This document shows positions 21,622-30,125 of a stretch of 64,000 bases of DNA, one piece after another. Source of the stretch: Promicromonospora iranensis (GTDB taxonomy: Bacteria > Actinomycetota > Actinomycetes > Actinomycetales > Cellulomonadaceae); NCBI RefSeq assembly GCF_028994775.1, contig NZ_JAJQMN010000011.1, positions 152,190-216,189 on the forward strand, in the 5' to 3' direction. The translations under genes were made by a program, and so were the position numbers. A model generated the notes under the pieces. That model worked only from the letters and a program-made list of their open reading frames with translations. It had not been told where the DNA came from and did not search any database. Within the stretch, counting starts at the first letter, position 1, and each line of letters opens with the position of its first letter.

Positions 21622-22095
21622 TCAGCCCTCCGTCGGCTGCTCGAACTGCGCGTCCGGGATCTGTGCGCCCGCCTTGAGCGTGCGTCCCACCGTGCATGTC
21701 TTGTCGATCGACCGCTGCGCGATGGTGAGGAGCTTCTCGCGGTCCTCGTCGTCGAGCATGGAGAGGTCGATCTCGAACTTCTCCGTGAGCACCGGGTACC
21801 GGTCCTCGGCCATGTCCTTCGGGTCCTCGACCCGGATGGTGGTCTTGTAGTCGTCGCCGAGCCGGCGCGCGAACGCCCTGTCGCTGCTCATCCCCGCGCA
21901 CGCGGCGAGCGCGATCTTCAGCAGCTCGCCCGGCGTGAACACGGCGCCCGCCGTCGCCGGGCCGATGTCGACGCGCGCGCCACGGGCCGAGAAGCCCGTG
22001 TAGGTGCGGATGCCGTTGCGCTCCACCCAGAGCGGGTCCGTGGGCGAGGGGGTCACTGCGCTCGTGGCGCTCGGGGTGGTGGTCTGCTCCGTCAT
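21622..22095 (-). CDS. OsmC/Ohr-family protein
   Basis: About 157 residues from ATG 22095, which has GGAAGGA upstream. Residues such as FSARGARVDIGPA, FTPGELLKIALAACAGMSSDRAFARRLG (the conserved Cys at the helix start) and CTVGRTLKAGAQI (second Cys) match the OsmC peroxidase family. It probably detoxifies organic hydroperoxides using the two cysteines. It precedes the EcsC-family gene in the same operon. Confidence 0.88.
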   Translation of the reverse strand: MTEQTTTPSATSAVTPSPTDPLWVERNGIRTYTGFSARGARVDIGPATAGAVFTPGELLKIALAACAGMSSDRAFARRLGDDYKTTIRVEDPKDMAEDRYPVLTEKFEIDLSMLDDEDREKLLTIAQRSIDKTCTVGRTLKAGAQIPDAQFEQPTEG

Positions 22096-22242
22096 GGGGA
22101 TCATCCTTCCACTGGTCACCGACACGGTCACGGAGTTGGGTCCAGCGCGTCCCGTTCGGTCGGACTAGTGCACAACGCGAACGAGGCCCGCTCCGTTCCC
22201 GTTCGCCGCGCAGGGTGGCGCCGGCGCTGCGACGATCTGCTC

Positions 22243-22878
22243 ATGGTGCAGAACCCGAGCGGCGAGCCCGAGGAGGCCCGCCCGACGCCAGGTAGCCCGA
22301 CACCAGGTAGCCCGACGCCAGGTAGCCCGACGCCAGGTAGCCCGACGCCAGGTGAGCCCGTGCCGGCCGGGGCGCGGTGGAAGCCGAGCTGGCGTGATGT
22401 CCTGAAGCGGATGGTCGGCGTCGTCGCCGTGATCGTCGTGGTCTGGCTGCTCTACCTGTTCCTTTCGGCCTTCCTGCCGCGCTGGTGGGCGCAGGTCATC
22501 GGCAACGCGGTGGACGGGTCGTTCGCCGCCGGTGCCTGGTGGGGCATCGTGACCGGGGCGGTGTTCACGGTGGTCCCGGTGCTGTTCCTGGTGCAGGCGG
22601 CGCTGCCGAGGCGGACGTGGCAGCTCCGGCTCGGCTTCGTCGTGCTGGCCACGCTGTTCGCGATCCCGAACCTGCTGACGCTCGGGATCGCGCTGGGCAC
22701 GTCGTCCGCGGCGCACGCCGGTGAGCGGATTCTCGACGTCGACGGGCCGGCGTTCCGCGGCGGGACCGCCTGGGGCGCCGTGATCGGCGGCGTCGTCGCC
22801 GCGGTGATCGTGACCATGAGCGTGCTGTACCGGCGCCGTGGCGACCAGCTCAAGCAGTTCCGGGCGAAGCAGAAGTGA
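22243..22878 (+). CDS. Small integral membrane protein with Gly-Ser-Pro-Thr-Pro repeats
   Basis: 211 residues from ATG 22243, six bases after the weak -10 GACGAT (possible leaderless start). The N-terminal 40 residues hold four or more GSPTP units encoded by a 15-base tandem repeat. Four membrane segments follow (VVAVIVVVWLLYLFLSAF, IVTGAVFTVVPVLFLV, LGFVVLATLFAIPNLLTLG, GAVIGGVVAAVIVTMSV), then a basic tail. This resembles conserved actinobacterial permease-like proteins of unknown function. No catalytic or transport motif was recognised. Confidence 0.75.
   Translation: MVQNPSGEPEEARPTPGSPTPGSPTPGSPTPGSPTPGEPVPAGARWKPSWRDVLKRMVGVVAVIVVVWLLYLFLSAFLPRWWAQVIGNAVDGSFAAGAWWGIVTGAVFTVVPVLFLVQAALPRRTWQLRLGFVVLATLFAIPNLLTLGIALGTSSAAHAGERILDVDGPAFRGGTAWGAVIGGVVAAVIVTMSVLYRRRGDQLKQFRAKQK
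22291..22354 (+). repeat. 15-base tandem repeat within a coding region
   Basis: Unit GGTAGCCCGACGCCA is repeated about four times, the first unit with one change, encoding Gly-Ser-Pro-Thr-Pro. The copies are nearly identical at DNA level, so recent slippage or selection for the peptide linker is likely. Confidence 0.8.
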
Positions 22879-22939
22879 TGGCCGGACGCCGTCCCGCGTG
22901 CCACCGGGTCCACCGGGGCACTCGACGTAGGCTTGGCGC

Positions 22940-23743
22940 ATGACCGAGATCGCCACCCCGTACGAGGACCTGCTGCGCGACGTGCTCGAGAACGGGACCC
23001 TCAAGGGCGACCGGACCGGCACGGGGACGCGCAGCGTGTTCGGGCGGCAGATCCGGTACGACCTGGCCGAGGGCTTCCCGCTGATCACCACCAAGAAGGT
23101 GCACCTCAAGTCGGTGGTGTACGAGCTGTTGTGGTTCCTGCGCGGTGACTCCAACGTGCGCTGGCTGCAGGAGCGCGGCGTCAAGATCTGGGACGACTGG
23201 GCCGACGAGTCGGGTGAACTGGGTCCGGTGTACGGCGTCCAGTGGCGCTCCTGGCCCACACCCGACGGCGGGCACGTCGACCAGATCGCGAAGGTGGTCG
23301 AGCAGATCCGTACCAACCCGGACTCGCGGCGGCACGTCGTGACGGCGTGGAACCCGGCCGAGGTCGACGACATGGCGCTGCCGCCGTGCCATGCCCTGTT
23401 CCAGTTCTACGTCGCCGACGGCAAGCTCAGCTGCCAGCTGTACCAGCGGTCGGCGGACCTGTTCCTCGGGGTGCCGTTCAACATCGCCTCCTACGCCCTG
23501 CTCACGCAGATGGTCGCGGCGCAGACCGGCCTCGAGGCCGGCGAGTTCGTGTGGACCGGCGGCGACTGCCACATCTACGACAACCACGTGGAGCAGGTGC
23601 GTACCCAGCTCGAACGCGACCCGTACCCGTATCCCTCCTTGCGGCTCGCACCGCGGGAATCGATCTTCGACTACGAGTTCCAGGACATCGAGGTGCTCGG
23701 GTACGTCTCGCACCCCACCATCAAGGCACCGATCGCAGTCTGA
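22940..23743 (+). CDS. thyA: Thymidylate synthase
   Basis: 267 residues, the usual bacterial ThyA length. [19 protein letters not shown] near the N-terminus, [12 protein letters not shown] with the catalytic Cys, and [20 protein letters not shown] are textbook ThyA segments. It methylates dUMP using 5,10-methylene-THF. ATG 22940 follows TAGGCT by six bases, a leaderless arrangement. Its stop overlaps the folA start by one base (TGATG), so the two enzymes of the thymidylate cycle are coupled. Confidence 0.98.
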   Translation: MTEIATPYEDLLRDVLENGTLKGDRTGTGTRSVFGRQIRYDLAEGFPLITTKKVHLKSVVYELLWFLRGDSNVRWLQERGVKIWDDWADESGELGPVYGVQWRSWPTPDGGHVDQIAKVVEQIRTNPDSRRHVVTAWNPAEVDDMALPPCHALFQFYVADGKLSCQLYQRSADLFLGVPFNIASYALLTQMVAAQTGLEAGEFVWTGGDCHIYDNHVEQVRTQLERDPYPYPSLRLAPRESIFDYEFQDIEVLGYVSHPTIKAPIAV

Positions 23744-24252
23744 TGATCGGACTCATCTGGGGGCAGGCCCGCGACGGCGGCGGGCGGCCGGTGATCGGCG
23801 CAGGCGGCGACATCCCGTGGCGCGTGCCGGAGGACTTCGCCCACTTCAAGCGCACCACGGCGGGACACCCGGTCGTGATGGGCCGGCTCACCTGGGAGTC
23901 GCTGCCGAAGCGCCCGCTGCCGGGCCGCACCAACATCGTCGTCTCGTCGCGCGGCCCGTACGGCGTGCCGGACGCCGACGCGGTCCCGGCGGCGACCATC
24001 GGCGAGGCGCTCGAGATCGCGGCGAACGCGCCCGGCGGTGAGGAGATCTGGGTCATCGGCGGCTCCCAGGTCTACAGCGAGGCGCTCCCGGTCGCCGACG
24101 TGCTGGAGGTGTCCGAGATCAACACGGAGGTCGAGGGCGACGTGTTCGCCCCCGAGATCGGCCCCGAGTGGACGGTCACCTCGTCGACCGAGTGGACGAC
24201 GTCGTCGTCGGGGCTCCGGTTCCGGCACCTGCGCTACACCCGCTCCCGGTAG
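23743..24252 (+). CDS. folA: Dihydrofolate reductase
   Basis: 169 residues. [19 protein letters not shown], then GGDIPWRVPEDFAHFKRTT (the conserved W and acidic residue), VVMGRLTWESLP and EEIWVIGGSQVYSEAL are the expected active-site and NADPH-binding segments. It regenerates THF from the dihydrofolate produced by ThyA. ATG 23743 shares its A with the thyA stop; the first codon is thus fixed by coupling. The product is of normal size with no sign of trimethoprim-resistance-type divergence that I can judge. Confidence 0.97.
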   Translation: MIGLIWGQARDGGGRPVIGAGGDIPWRVPEDFAHFKRTTAGHPVVMGRLTWESLPKRPLPGRTNIVVSSRGPYGVPDADAVPAATIGEALEIAANAPGGEEIWVIGGSQVYSEALPVADVLEVSEINTEVEGDVFAPEIGPEWTVTSSTEWTTSSSGLRFRHLRYTRSR

Positions 24253-24297
24253 CACCCGAGGTCAGCGCTCAATAGTGTCCGAGGGCCAACCGCAGAC

Positions 24298-25776
24298 CTA
24301 CTGCTTCTCCGAGGCGGTCAGCTCGGCGGCGTCGGCAGTGTCGAGCCGCCGATCGGTGACCAGGCCGACGTCGGGGACGTAGGCCGCGTGGAAGTTCCAC
24401 GAGTGGTCGGCGGTCTCGCCGAACACCTGTGACTGGACGGCCAGGGAGCCGTCCGGGGTCCAGGCGAGGCGGACGCGCCAGGTCGTGAGGTGGTCGCCGA
24501 GCAGTGCGCAGCGTACGTCCAGCGTGGCCTCACCGGTCCACCCGGCCGTCACGACGGCGGGCCGGCCGCCGACCCGGGTCCGGACCGGACGGTCGTAGCG
24601 CAGCTCGAGGTCCCAGCCTTCGGTCGGGGTGGGGCCGTCCACGCTGCGCAACCGGCCGCCGTCGTCGTTCAGCGACAGGACGAGCCCTGCGGGCCCCGGG
24701 CCGTCGACGACGTTGGCGTAGCTCTCGCTGACGGGCCGTGCGTGCGCCGGGTCGTGTCGCGGCGCGGGCCAGGGGAGCGTGACGGCAACGGCGTCCGCAC
24801 CGGGAACGGCGTCCGCACCGGAACCGTCGCCCGCGATACCAGCGGTCAGCCGCTCGACGAGCGGATCCACGAGCAGCTCGAGCAGGTCGTCGATGAGACG
24901 GTCGCCGCTTCCGCACGCCTGGGTGTCCGCGGTGACCACGACCGCGAGCCCGTGGGCGGGGTCGCCGTACACGAGCTGGCCGCCGAGACCGAACAGCAGC
25001 CAGCTGCCGGGCCGGGGGAGCCAGAGCTGGTAGCCGTAGCCGCGGCGCAGGGCAGCGGCCTCGGTCCGCAGGGCGGTGTCGGCCTGGGGGCTCGTGGCGT
25101 CGCGCAGGTAGTCGGCGGGCAGCAGCCGGGCGCCGTCGTGCACGCCATCGGCGAGCAGGAGGTGGGCCAGACGCAGCAGGTCGCGCGCGGTGCAGATGAG
25201 TCCCGAGCCGCCGTGGGCGATGCCCTCCGGTCCGGTGAGGAACCGGAGCCCAGGGCTGATGCCCAGCGGGTCGAGCAGGCGCGGGCGCAGGTAGTCGGGG
25301 AGCGACGTGCCCGACAAACGTTCCACAAGGGCGGCCAGCACGTAGGAGCCGCTGGTGTCGTAGGTGAAGACCGTGCCCGGCGGGTGCGTCGGCGGCACCC
25401 GGAAGTACGACTCCAGCCAGCCGTCGTCCGTGCGCTGGTACGTGGTCGAACTGTGCGGGCCGCGCATGGCGAGCACGTGCCGGATCGTCGTCGCCTCGAG
25501 CCACGGATGTACCGGGCCCATCTCCGGGAAGTGTTGCGTGACGGGGTCGTCGAGGCTCAGCCGGCCCTCGTCCGCGAGCATCCCGATCGCCAGGCCGGTG
25601 ACCGTCTTGGACACCGAGTACATCCGCTGCGGCGCATCCAGGTCGAACGGGTCGCTGACGGCATGCGTGAGGGTCTCGCCGCGGACGCTCACCTGGACCG
25701 TGTGCAGGGCGACGTCGTGCGTGATCGCCCGGCGGGCGAGCGCGGTGACCAGGTCGTCGGCGAAGCGGCCCGGCAT
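24298..25776 (-). CDS. Serine hydrolase of the class-C beta-lactamase family
   Basis: About 492 residues from ATG 25776 (GAGGAG seven bases upstream). RMYSVSKTVTGLAIGMLADE contains the catalytic S-x-x-K (SVSK), and FTYDTSGSYVLAALVERLSG the Tyr-containing second motif. The domain covers residues 25-320; the rest (about 170 residues) is an added beta-rich C-terminal part. Relatives are esterases, DD-peptidases or D-amino-acid hydrolases; no signal peptide is seen, so a cytosolic esterase is plausible. Earlier in-frame starts lie inside a dispersed repeat and would add a non-conserved basic peptide. Confidence 0.85.
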   Translation of the reverse strand: MPGRFADDLVTALARRAITHDVALHTVQVSVRGETLTHAVSDPFDLDAPQRMYSVSKTVTGLAIGMLADEGRLSLDDPVTQHFPEMGPVHPWLEATTIRHVLAMRGPHSSTTYQRTDDGWLESYFRVPPTHPPGTVFTYDTSGSYVLAALVERLSGTSLPDYLRPRLLDPLGISPGLRFLTGPEGIAHGGSGLICTARDLLRLAHLLLADGVHDGARLLPADYLRDATSPQADTALRTEAAALRRGYGYQLWLPRPGSWLLFGLGGQLVYGDPAHGLAVVVTADTQACGSGDRLIDDLLELLVDPLVERLTAGIAGDGSGADAVPGADAVAVTLPWPAPRHDPAHARPVSESYANVVDGPGPAGLVLSLNDDGGRLRSVDGPTPTEGWDLELRYDRPVRTRVGGRPAVVTAGWTGEATLDVRCALLGDHLTTWRVRLAWTPDGSLAVQSQVFGETADHSWNFHAAYVPDVGLVTDRRLDTADAAELTASEKQ

Positions 25777-25796
25777 CAGGCTCTCCTCGTGTCGCA

Positions 25797-25867
25797 TGAG
25801 TCTGCGGTTCCGCTCCGGGCGCGTGACTCGTTCCTCGGCCCGCACCCTGCGCCGCACCTCCGGCTCA
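25797..25867 (-). repeat. Dispersed stop-codon-associated repeat, copy 2
   Basis: Reading on the minus strand, the repeat begins with the TGA of xylB and runs into the leader of the serine-hydrolase gene. Blocks GAGCCGGAGG, GGGCCGAGG, CCGGAGCGG and CCGCAGACTCA match the copies at 5585-5655 and 39149-39219. Its in-frame reading explains the apparent basic N-terminal extension of the downstream gene. Confidence 0.65.
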
Positions 25868-27358
25868 TGCGAGGTCGCGCACCGCGGCGTACTGCTCGCG
25901 GATCACCGGCCGCGGGTCGGCAGCGAGCGTCGTGGCGATGGTCGTGGACCATGCCGGAGCCGCGGCGTCCGGGTCGGCCGCGGCTGCCAGGGCCCAGGCG
26001 GCCTGGCGCGCGGCGCCGTCGGCCACGTACTCGCCGGGCTCGGGGATGCCGATCGGCAGACCGAAGACCTGCGGGGCGATCTGCTGCACGGCCGGCGACT
26101 GGGCCGCACCGCCGATCAGCATCACGCGGTCCACCGAGACACCCTGTGCGCGCAGTGCGTCGAGACCGTCCGCGAGCCCGCACAGCATGCCCTCGATGTA
26201 GGCGCGGGCCAGGTGCGCGCGGGTCGACGTGGCGAGGCGGATGCCGTGCAGGGTGCCGGTGGCGGAAGGCCGGTTGGGCGTGCGCTCACCCTCCAGGTAC
26301 GGCACGAGCACGAGGCCGTCGGACCCGGGCGGTGCCTGCAGCGCGAGCTCGGCCAGGCCGTCGAAGTCGACGTCGAGCACCTCGCGGGCGGCATCCAGGA
26401 CCCGTGCCGCGTTCAGCGTGACGGCGAGCATGAGCGCGTTGCCGGTCGCGTCGGCGAAACCGTTGATCGCGCCCGACCCGTCGGCGGTGCGCTTCGTCGC
26501 GACGGCCGAGACCACGCCCGAGGTCCCGATCGAGATGGCGATGTCGCCGGACGTCATGCCGAGCCCGAGCGACGCCCCCGCGTTGTCGCCGGCGCCGGGG
26601 CCGATGAGGCAGCCGTTCGAACCGGTTGACGTGGCGGTCGCCCCGCCCGCGACGGTCGGGTGTGCGACGGCGCCCGCCTCGGCGACCCCGACCACGCGCG
26701 GCAGCACGACATCCGCCCGCCCCAGGGCGCGTTCGAGCAGGTCAAGTCGGTACTGACCGGCCGACGCGTCGTAGTACCCGGTACCGGAGGCGTCCGACCG
26801 GTCGGTGAACAGCTTGTCCAGCTGCGGCCCGAGCGGGGCGGTGGGGTCTCCTGCGGGCCCGTAGCCCGCGATGCGCCAGGACAGCCAGTCGTGCGGCAAC
26901 GCGACGGCGGCGACCTTGGCGGCGTTCTCCGGCTCGTTGTCGCGCAGCCAGCGCAGCTTCGTGATGGTCAGCGACGCGACGAGCACGGAGCCGACGGCGT
27001 CGGCCCAGGCCTGGGCGCCCGCTTCGCGGTCGCCGTCGCCCAGCTCGCTGATCAGGGTCTCGGCCGACGGCGCCGAGCGGTTGTCGTTCCACAGGAGCGC
27101 GGGCCGGATGACATCGCCGTCGGCGTCCAGGACGACCATGCCGTGCTGCTGACCGCCCACGGAGAGCGCTGCGACGTCGGCCAGGCCGCCCGCCGCGGCG
27201 GACGCCGCCTGGAAGGCGTCCCACCAGTGCCGCGGATCCACCTCCGTGCCGTCCGGGTGCTTGGCGGAACCGGTCCGGACCAGCTCACCGGTCTCGGCGT
27301 CACGGACGACGATCTTGCAGGACTGCGTGGACGTGTCCACGCCGGCGACGAGGGGCAT
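25865..27358 (-). CDS. xylB: Xylulokinase
   Basis: 497 residues starting [20 protein letters not shown], the FGGY-kinase phosphate-binding start; [17 protein letters not shown] and [15 protein letters not shown] are xylulokinase/FGGY segments, and [20 protein letters not shown] is the C-terminal adenosine-site signature. It phosphorylates D-xylulose with ATP. ATG 27358 has GGAGCACCG before it. It lies downstream of xylA in the same direction but a 24-bp perfect hairpin separates them, and a TAGCGT box near 27404-27409 may give it its own promoter. Confidence 0.95.
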   Translation of the reverse strand: MPLVAGVDTSTQSCKIVVRDAETGELVRTGSAKHPDGTEVDPRHWWDAFQAASAAAGGLADVAALSVGGQQHGMVVLDADGDVIRPALLWNDNRSAPSAETLISELGDGDREAGAQAWADAVGSVLVASLTITKLRWLRDNEPENAAKVAAVALPHDWLSWRIAGYGPAGDPTAPLGPQLDKLFTDRSDASGTGYYDASAGQYRLDLLERALGRADVVLPRVVGVAEAGAVAHPTVAGGATATSTGSNGCLIGPGAGDNAGASLGLGMTSGDIAISIGTSGVVSAVATKRTADGSGAINGFADATGNALMLAVTLNAARVLDAAREVLDVDFDGLAELALQAPPGSDGLVLVPYLEGERTPNRPSATGTLHGIRLATSTRAHLARAYIEGMLCGLADGLDALRAQGVSVDRVMLIGGAAQSPAVQQIAPQVFGLPIGIPEPGEYVADGAARQAAWALAAAADPDAAAPAWSTTIATTLAADPRPVIREQYAAVRDLA

Positions 27359-27426
27359 CGGTGCTCCAGGAACGGGGTGAGGTGGGAAGGGGCGCGGCGG
27401 CCACGCTACCGCGCGCCGCACAAGAC

Positions 27427-27491
27427 ACGTTGAGTGCTGGCTATTTGTGGGCTTTCCCGGGGCGGGACCACAAATAGCCAGCACTCAACGT
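27427..27491. terminator. 24-bp perfect hairpin between xylA and xylB
   Basis: Arms 27427-27450 and 27468-27491 pair without mismatch around a 17-base loop. Unlike most hairpins here it is inside a same-direction gene pair, eight bases after the xylA stop. It should terminate or attenuate xylA transcription, or protect the xylA message end, and so set different levels of XylA and XylB. Confidence 0.75.
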
Positions 27492-27498
27492 AAGGGGG

Positions 27499-28653
27499 TC
27501 AGCCGATCAGGTGCTTCAGCGCGAGCTGGTGCAGCTTGACCAGGCCGTAGTCGCGCTCCGCGAGGGCGTCGACGTCGGGGTCTGCCTCGGCGAGGAAGGA
27601 GTCGAACGTCTCGCCCTCGGCGAGGGTCGCCTGGCCCAGCTCGAAGATCCCCGCGTGCTCGAACGCGGCCTGCACCTCGGAGTCGGCACGGTACGCCGCG
27701 GCCTTGGCCGCGAGCATGTCGTACGTCTCCATGTTGGCCTTCGCCGACTCCCACACGCCGTCGAGGTACTCGGTACGCGACGGCTTGTAGTCGAAGTGGC
27801 GCGGGCCCTCGTAGCGGGGGCCGCCGTTCGGGAAGCCGTTCTCCAGCAGGTCCACCGTGAAGAACGCCGACAGCAGGTCGCCGTGACCGAACACGAGGTC
27901 CTGGTCGTAGCGCGGCCCGTGCTGACCGTTCAGGTCGATGTGGAACAGCTTGCCCAGGTGCAGGGCCAGCGCGATGCCGTGCGTGTAGTTCAGGCCGGCC
28001 ATCTGCTCGTGGCCCGTCTCCGGGTTGAGGCCCACGATGTCGCCGTTGTCGAGCGAGTCGATCAGCGCGATGGCGTGACCGATCGTCGGCAGGAAGATGT
28101 CGCCGCGGGGCTCGTTGGGCTTGGGCTCCAGGGCGATCTTGAGCCCGTAGCCCTTCTCCTTGATGTACGAGGCGACGGTGTCGATGCCCTCGGCGTAGCG
28201 CGCGTGCGCCGCGTTGAGGTCCTTCGAGTTGTCGTACTCGGTGCCCTCGCGGCCACCCCACATGACGAACGTGGAGGCGCCCATGTCGGCGGCCAGGTCC
28301 ACGTTGCGCAGCACCTTGCGCAGGCCGAAGCGGCGCACGTCGCGGTTGTTGGAGGTGAACGCGCCGTCCTTGAAGACGGGGTGCGTGAACGTGTTGGTCG
28401 TGACCATCTCGCAGACCATGCCGGTGTCGGCGGCGGCCTGCTTGACGGAGTCGATCTGCTTCTGACGCTCGGCGTCGTCCGCGCCGAAGGGGTAGACGTC
28501 GTTGTCGTGGAACGTGAAGCCCCACGCGCCGAGGTCCGCGAGCTTGCGGACGGACTCGGCGGGGTCGAGCTCGGGGCGGGTCGCCGTGCCGAACGGGTCG
28601 GCAGCAGGCCAGCCGACGGTCCACAGGCCGAAGGAGTACTTGATGTCGCTCAC
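27499..28653 (-). CDS. xylA: Xylose isomerase (class I, actinobacterial length)
   Basis: 384 residues, close to the about 390 of Streptomyces-type enzymes. [15 protein letters not shown] has the catalytic His/Asp, [14 protein letters not shown] the metal-bridging Glu and catalytic Lys, and [22 protein letters not shown] further metal ligands. It converts D-xylose to D-xylulose. The GTG start at 28653 has AGGAG seven bases upstream. It is divergent from the ROK regulator with an 89-base shared region containing a candidate operator. Confidence 0.97.
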   Translation of the reverse strand: MSDIKYSFGLWTVGWPAADPFGTATRPELDPAESVRKLADLGAWGFTFHDNDVYPFGADDAERQKQIDSVKQAAADTGMVCEMVTTNTFTHPVFKDGAFTSNNRDVRRFGLRKVLRNVDLAADMGASTFVMWGGREGTEYDNSKDLNAAHARYAEGIDTVASYIKEKGYGLKIALEPKPNEPRGDIFLPTIGHAIALIDSLDNGDIVGLNPETGHEQMAGLNYTHGIALALHLGKLFHIDLNGQHGPRYDQDLVFGHGDLLSAFFTVDLLENGFPNGGPRYEGPRHFDYKPSRTEYLDGVWESAKANMETYDMLAAKAAAYRADSEVQAAFEHAGIFELGQATLAEGETFDSFLAEADPDVDALAERDYGLVKLHQLALKHLIG

Positions 28654-28681
28654 GGGGTCTCCTCATCGAGGCGGCCCCGAC

Positions 28682-28716
28682 ATGCGGCGCCGCATTTGTT
28701 GTACGAATGAACTATT
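28682..28716. promoter_or_regulatory. Candidate xyl operator region between xylA and the ROK gene
   Basis: Two symmetric elements are seen: a perfect 14-base palindrome ATGCGGC/GCCGCAT at 28682-28695 in the xylA leader, and TTTGTT-N9-AACTAT at 28695-28715. The latter has the GTT...AAC symmetry of ROK/XylR operators and overlaps TGAACT (28708-28713), the likely -35 of the ROK gene, which sits 17 bases before TACAGT. Confidence 0.5.
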
Positions 28717-28742
28717 ACCCGGGTCTCGGCTACAGTCAAGGC

Positions 28743-29969
28743 GTGACCACCGCCGGGACCGCACGCGAGACCACCACGCGGACGGGCCCTGGTGCGGCCC
28801 GTCAGCACACCCTGCGCGAACGCAACCTGGAGCTCGTCGCGCGCGCCGTGTACGAGGTGCCCGAACCACTCTCGCGCGCTGGCGTGGCCTCCGCGACCGG
28901 CCTCGCGCGGGCGACGGTGTCGACGCTGGTGGACCAGCTGGTGGCCGCGGGACTCGTCCGGGAGCTGCCCGCTGTGACCGGCGGACGCGCCGGCCGGCCC
29001 GCGGTACCGCTCGTCCCGGCGCCGCGCTCCGTCGTCGGTCTGGGGCTCGAGGTGAACGTGGACTACCTCGGCGCGCGTGTGCTCGACCTCACCGGTGAGG
29101 TCGTGTCGGAGCAGGTGGTTCCCGGGGCGCTCCACGACAGCGACCCGACGGTCGTGCTGCGCCGGCTCGGCGCGCTCGCCCGCGACGTGTCCGACGGCGT
29201 CGCGGCGGCCGGCATGACGGTCGCCGGCGCACGTCTGGCGCTGCCCGGCCTGGTCGACCCACGCACCGGGCTCCTGGAGGTCGCGCCCAACCTCGGCTGG
29301 TCGTCGCTCGACCCGGTCCCGCTGCTGGGACTGGGCGACCTCGACGTCCGTATCGCGAACGAGGCCAAGCTTGCCGCGCTGGCGGAGCTGGCCGGCGGCT
29401 CCGACGTCGCGGCGCCCGACTCCTTCATCTTCGTGTCGGGCGACGTCGGTATCGGCGCGGCCATCGTCGTCGACCGCGAGCTGTTCCTGGGGGAGCGGGG
29501 ATGGAACGGCGAGATCGGGCACGTGGTGGTCGACCCCGCCGGACCGCGCTGCTCGTGCGGCGCGTTCGGCTGCCTGGAGCAGTACGCGGGCAAGGAGGCG
29601 ATGATGCGCGCGGCGGGGCTGCCGCCGGACTCGGCGCTGAGCGCGCTCGTCGCCTGTCTCACGGAGTCCGGCACCGCGGGGCCGGCCGGCGGGAGAGCCG
29701 CGCTGCCGGCCGGGCGTGCGCTCGGCTCCGCACTCGCGGACTTCGTCAACCTGCTCGACGTCTCCACCATCGTGCTGGGCGGCGCCTACACCGAGCTGCT
29801 GCCATGGCTCCGGGCCGACGTCGTGGAGGTGCTCGCCGACCGGGTGCTCTCCGCGCCGTTCGTCGACCTGGACGTCCGTGCGGCGCAGGCGGGGCCGCAG
29901 GCGGCGCTGACGGGCGGCGCCCGAGCGGTGCTGCAGGCGGTGCTCGCCGACCCGGCCGCCTGGGTCTGA
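28743..29969 (+). CDS. ROK-family transcriptional regulator (XylR-like)
   Basis: About 408 residues from GTG 28743, six bases after the -10 TACAGT, a leaderless arrangement; a longer ATG at 28707 would place the start inside the likely promoter. The N-terminal winged HTH (LSRAGVASATGLARATVSTLVDQLV) is followed by a sugar-kinase-like ROK fold with GDVGIGAAIVVDRELFLG, and the zinc motif CSCGAFGCLEQYAG. Divergent position next to xylA/xylB suggests it represses xylose use and is released by xylose. This assignment is from context. Confidence 0.88.
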   Translation: MTTAGTARETTTRTGPGAARQHTLRERNLELVARAVYEVPEPLSRAGVASATGLARATVSTLVDQLVAAGLVRELPAVTGGRAGRPAVPLVPAPRSVVGLGLEVNVDYLGARVLDLTGEVVSEQVVPGALHDSDPTVVLRRLGALARDVSDGVAAAGMTVAGARLALPGLVDPRTGLLEVAPNLGWSSLDPVPLLGLGDLDVRIANEAKLAALAELAGGSDVAAPDSFIFVSGDVGIGAAIVVDRELFLGERGWNGEIGHVVVDPAGPRCSCGAFGCLEQYAGKEAMMRAAGLPPDSALSALVACLTESGTAGPAGGRAALPAGRALGSALADFVNLLDVSTIVLGGAYTELLPWLRADVVEVLADRVLSAPFVDLDVRAAQAGPQAALTGGARAVLQAVLADPAAWV

Positions 29970-30125
29970 CTCAGGGCGCACATCGCCGTCCGGCGCGGGA
30001 AGATATTCCTCTGGGTTAGACGTGAGGGCGAATTGTTGGCAGCATGCCTGCCCATTGGCCCGGTACGAGAGGGGATATCGGGCTGACGGGAATCCGCCCA
30101 GTTCCCCCGCGAGGAGGCGTTCTCT

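Noticed and set aside
21508..22242. N-terminal extension of the small membrane protein
   Set aside because: It would run antisense through the OsmC gene; the residues have no pattern, and ATG 22243 has a plausible leaderless promoter.
25777..25857. Basic N-terminal extension of the serine hydrolase
   Set aside because: It is a reading of the dispersed repeat; ATG 25776 has a strong ribosome site.
28707..28742. ATG 28707 as start of the ROK regulator
   Set aside because: It would place the start codon inside the -35/operator region; GTG 28743 is six bases after a good -10.
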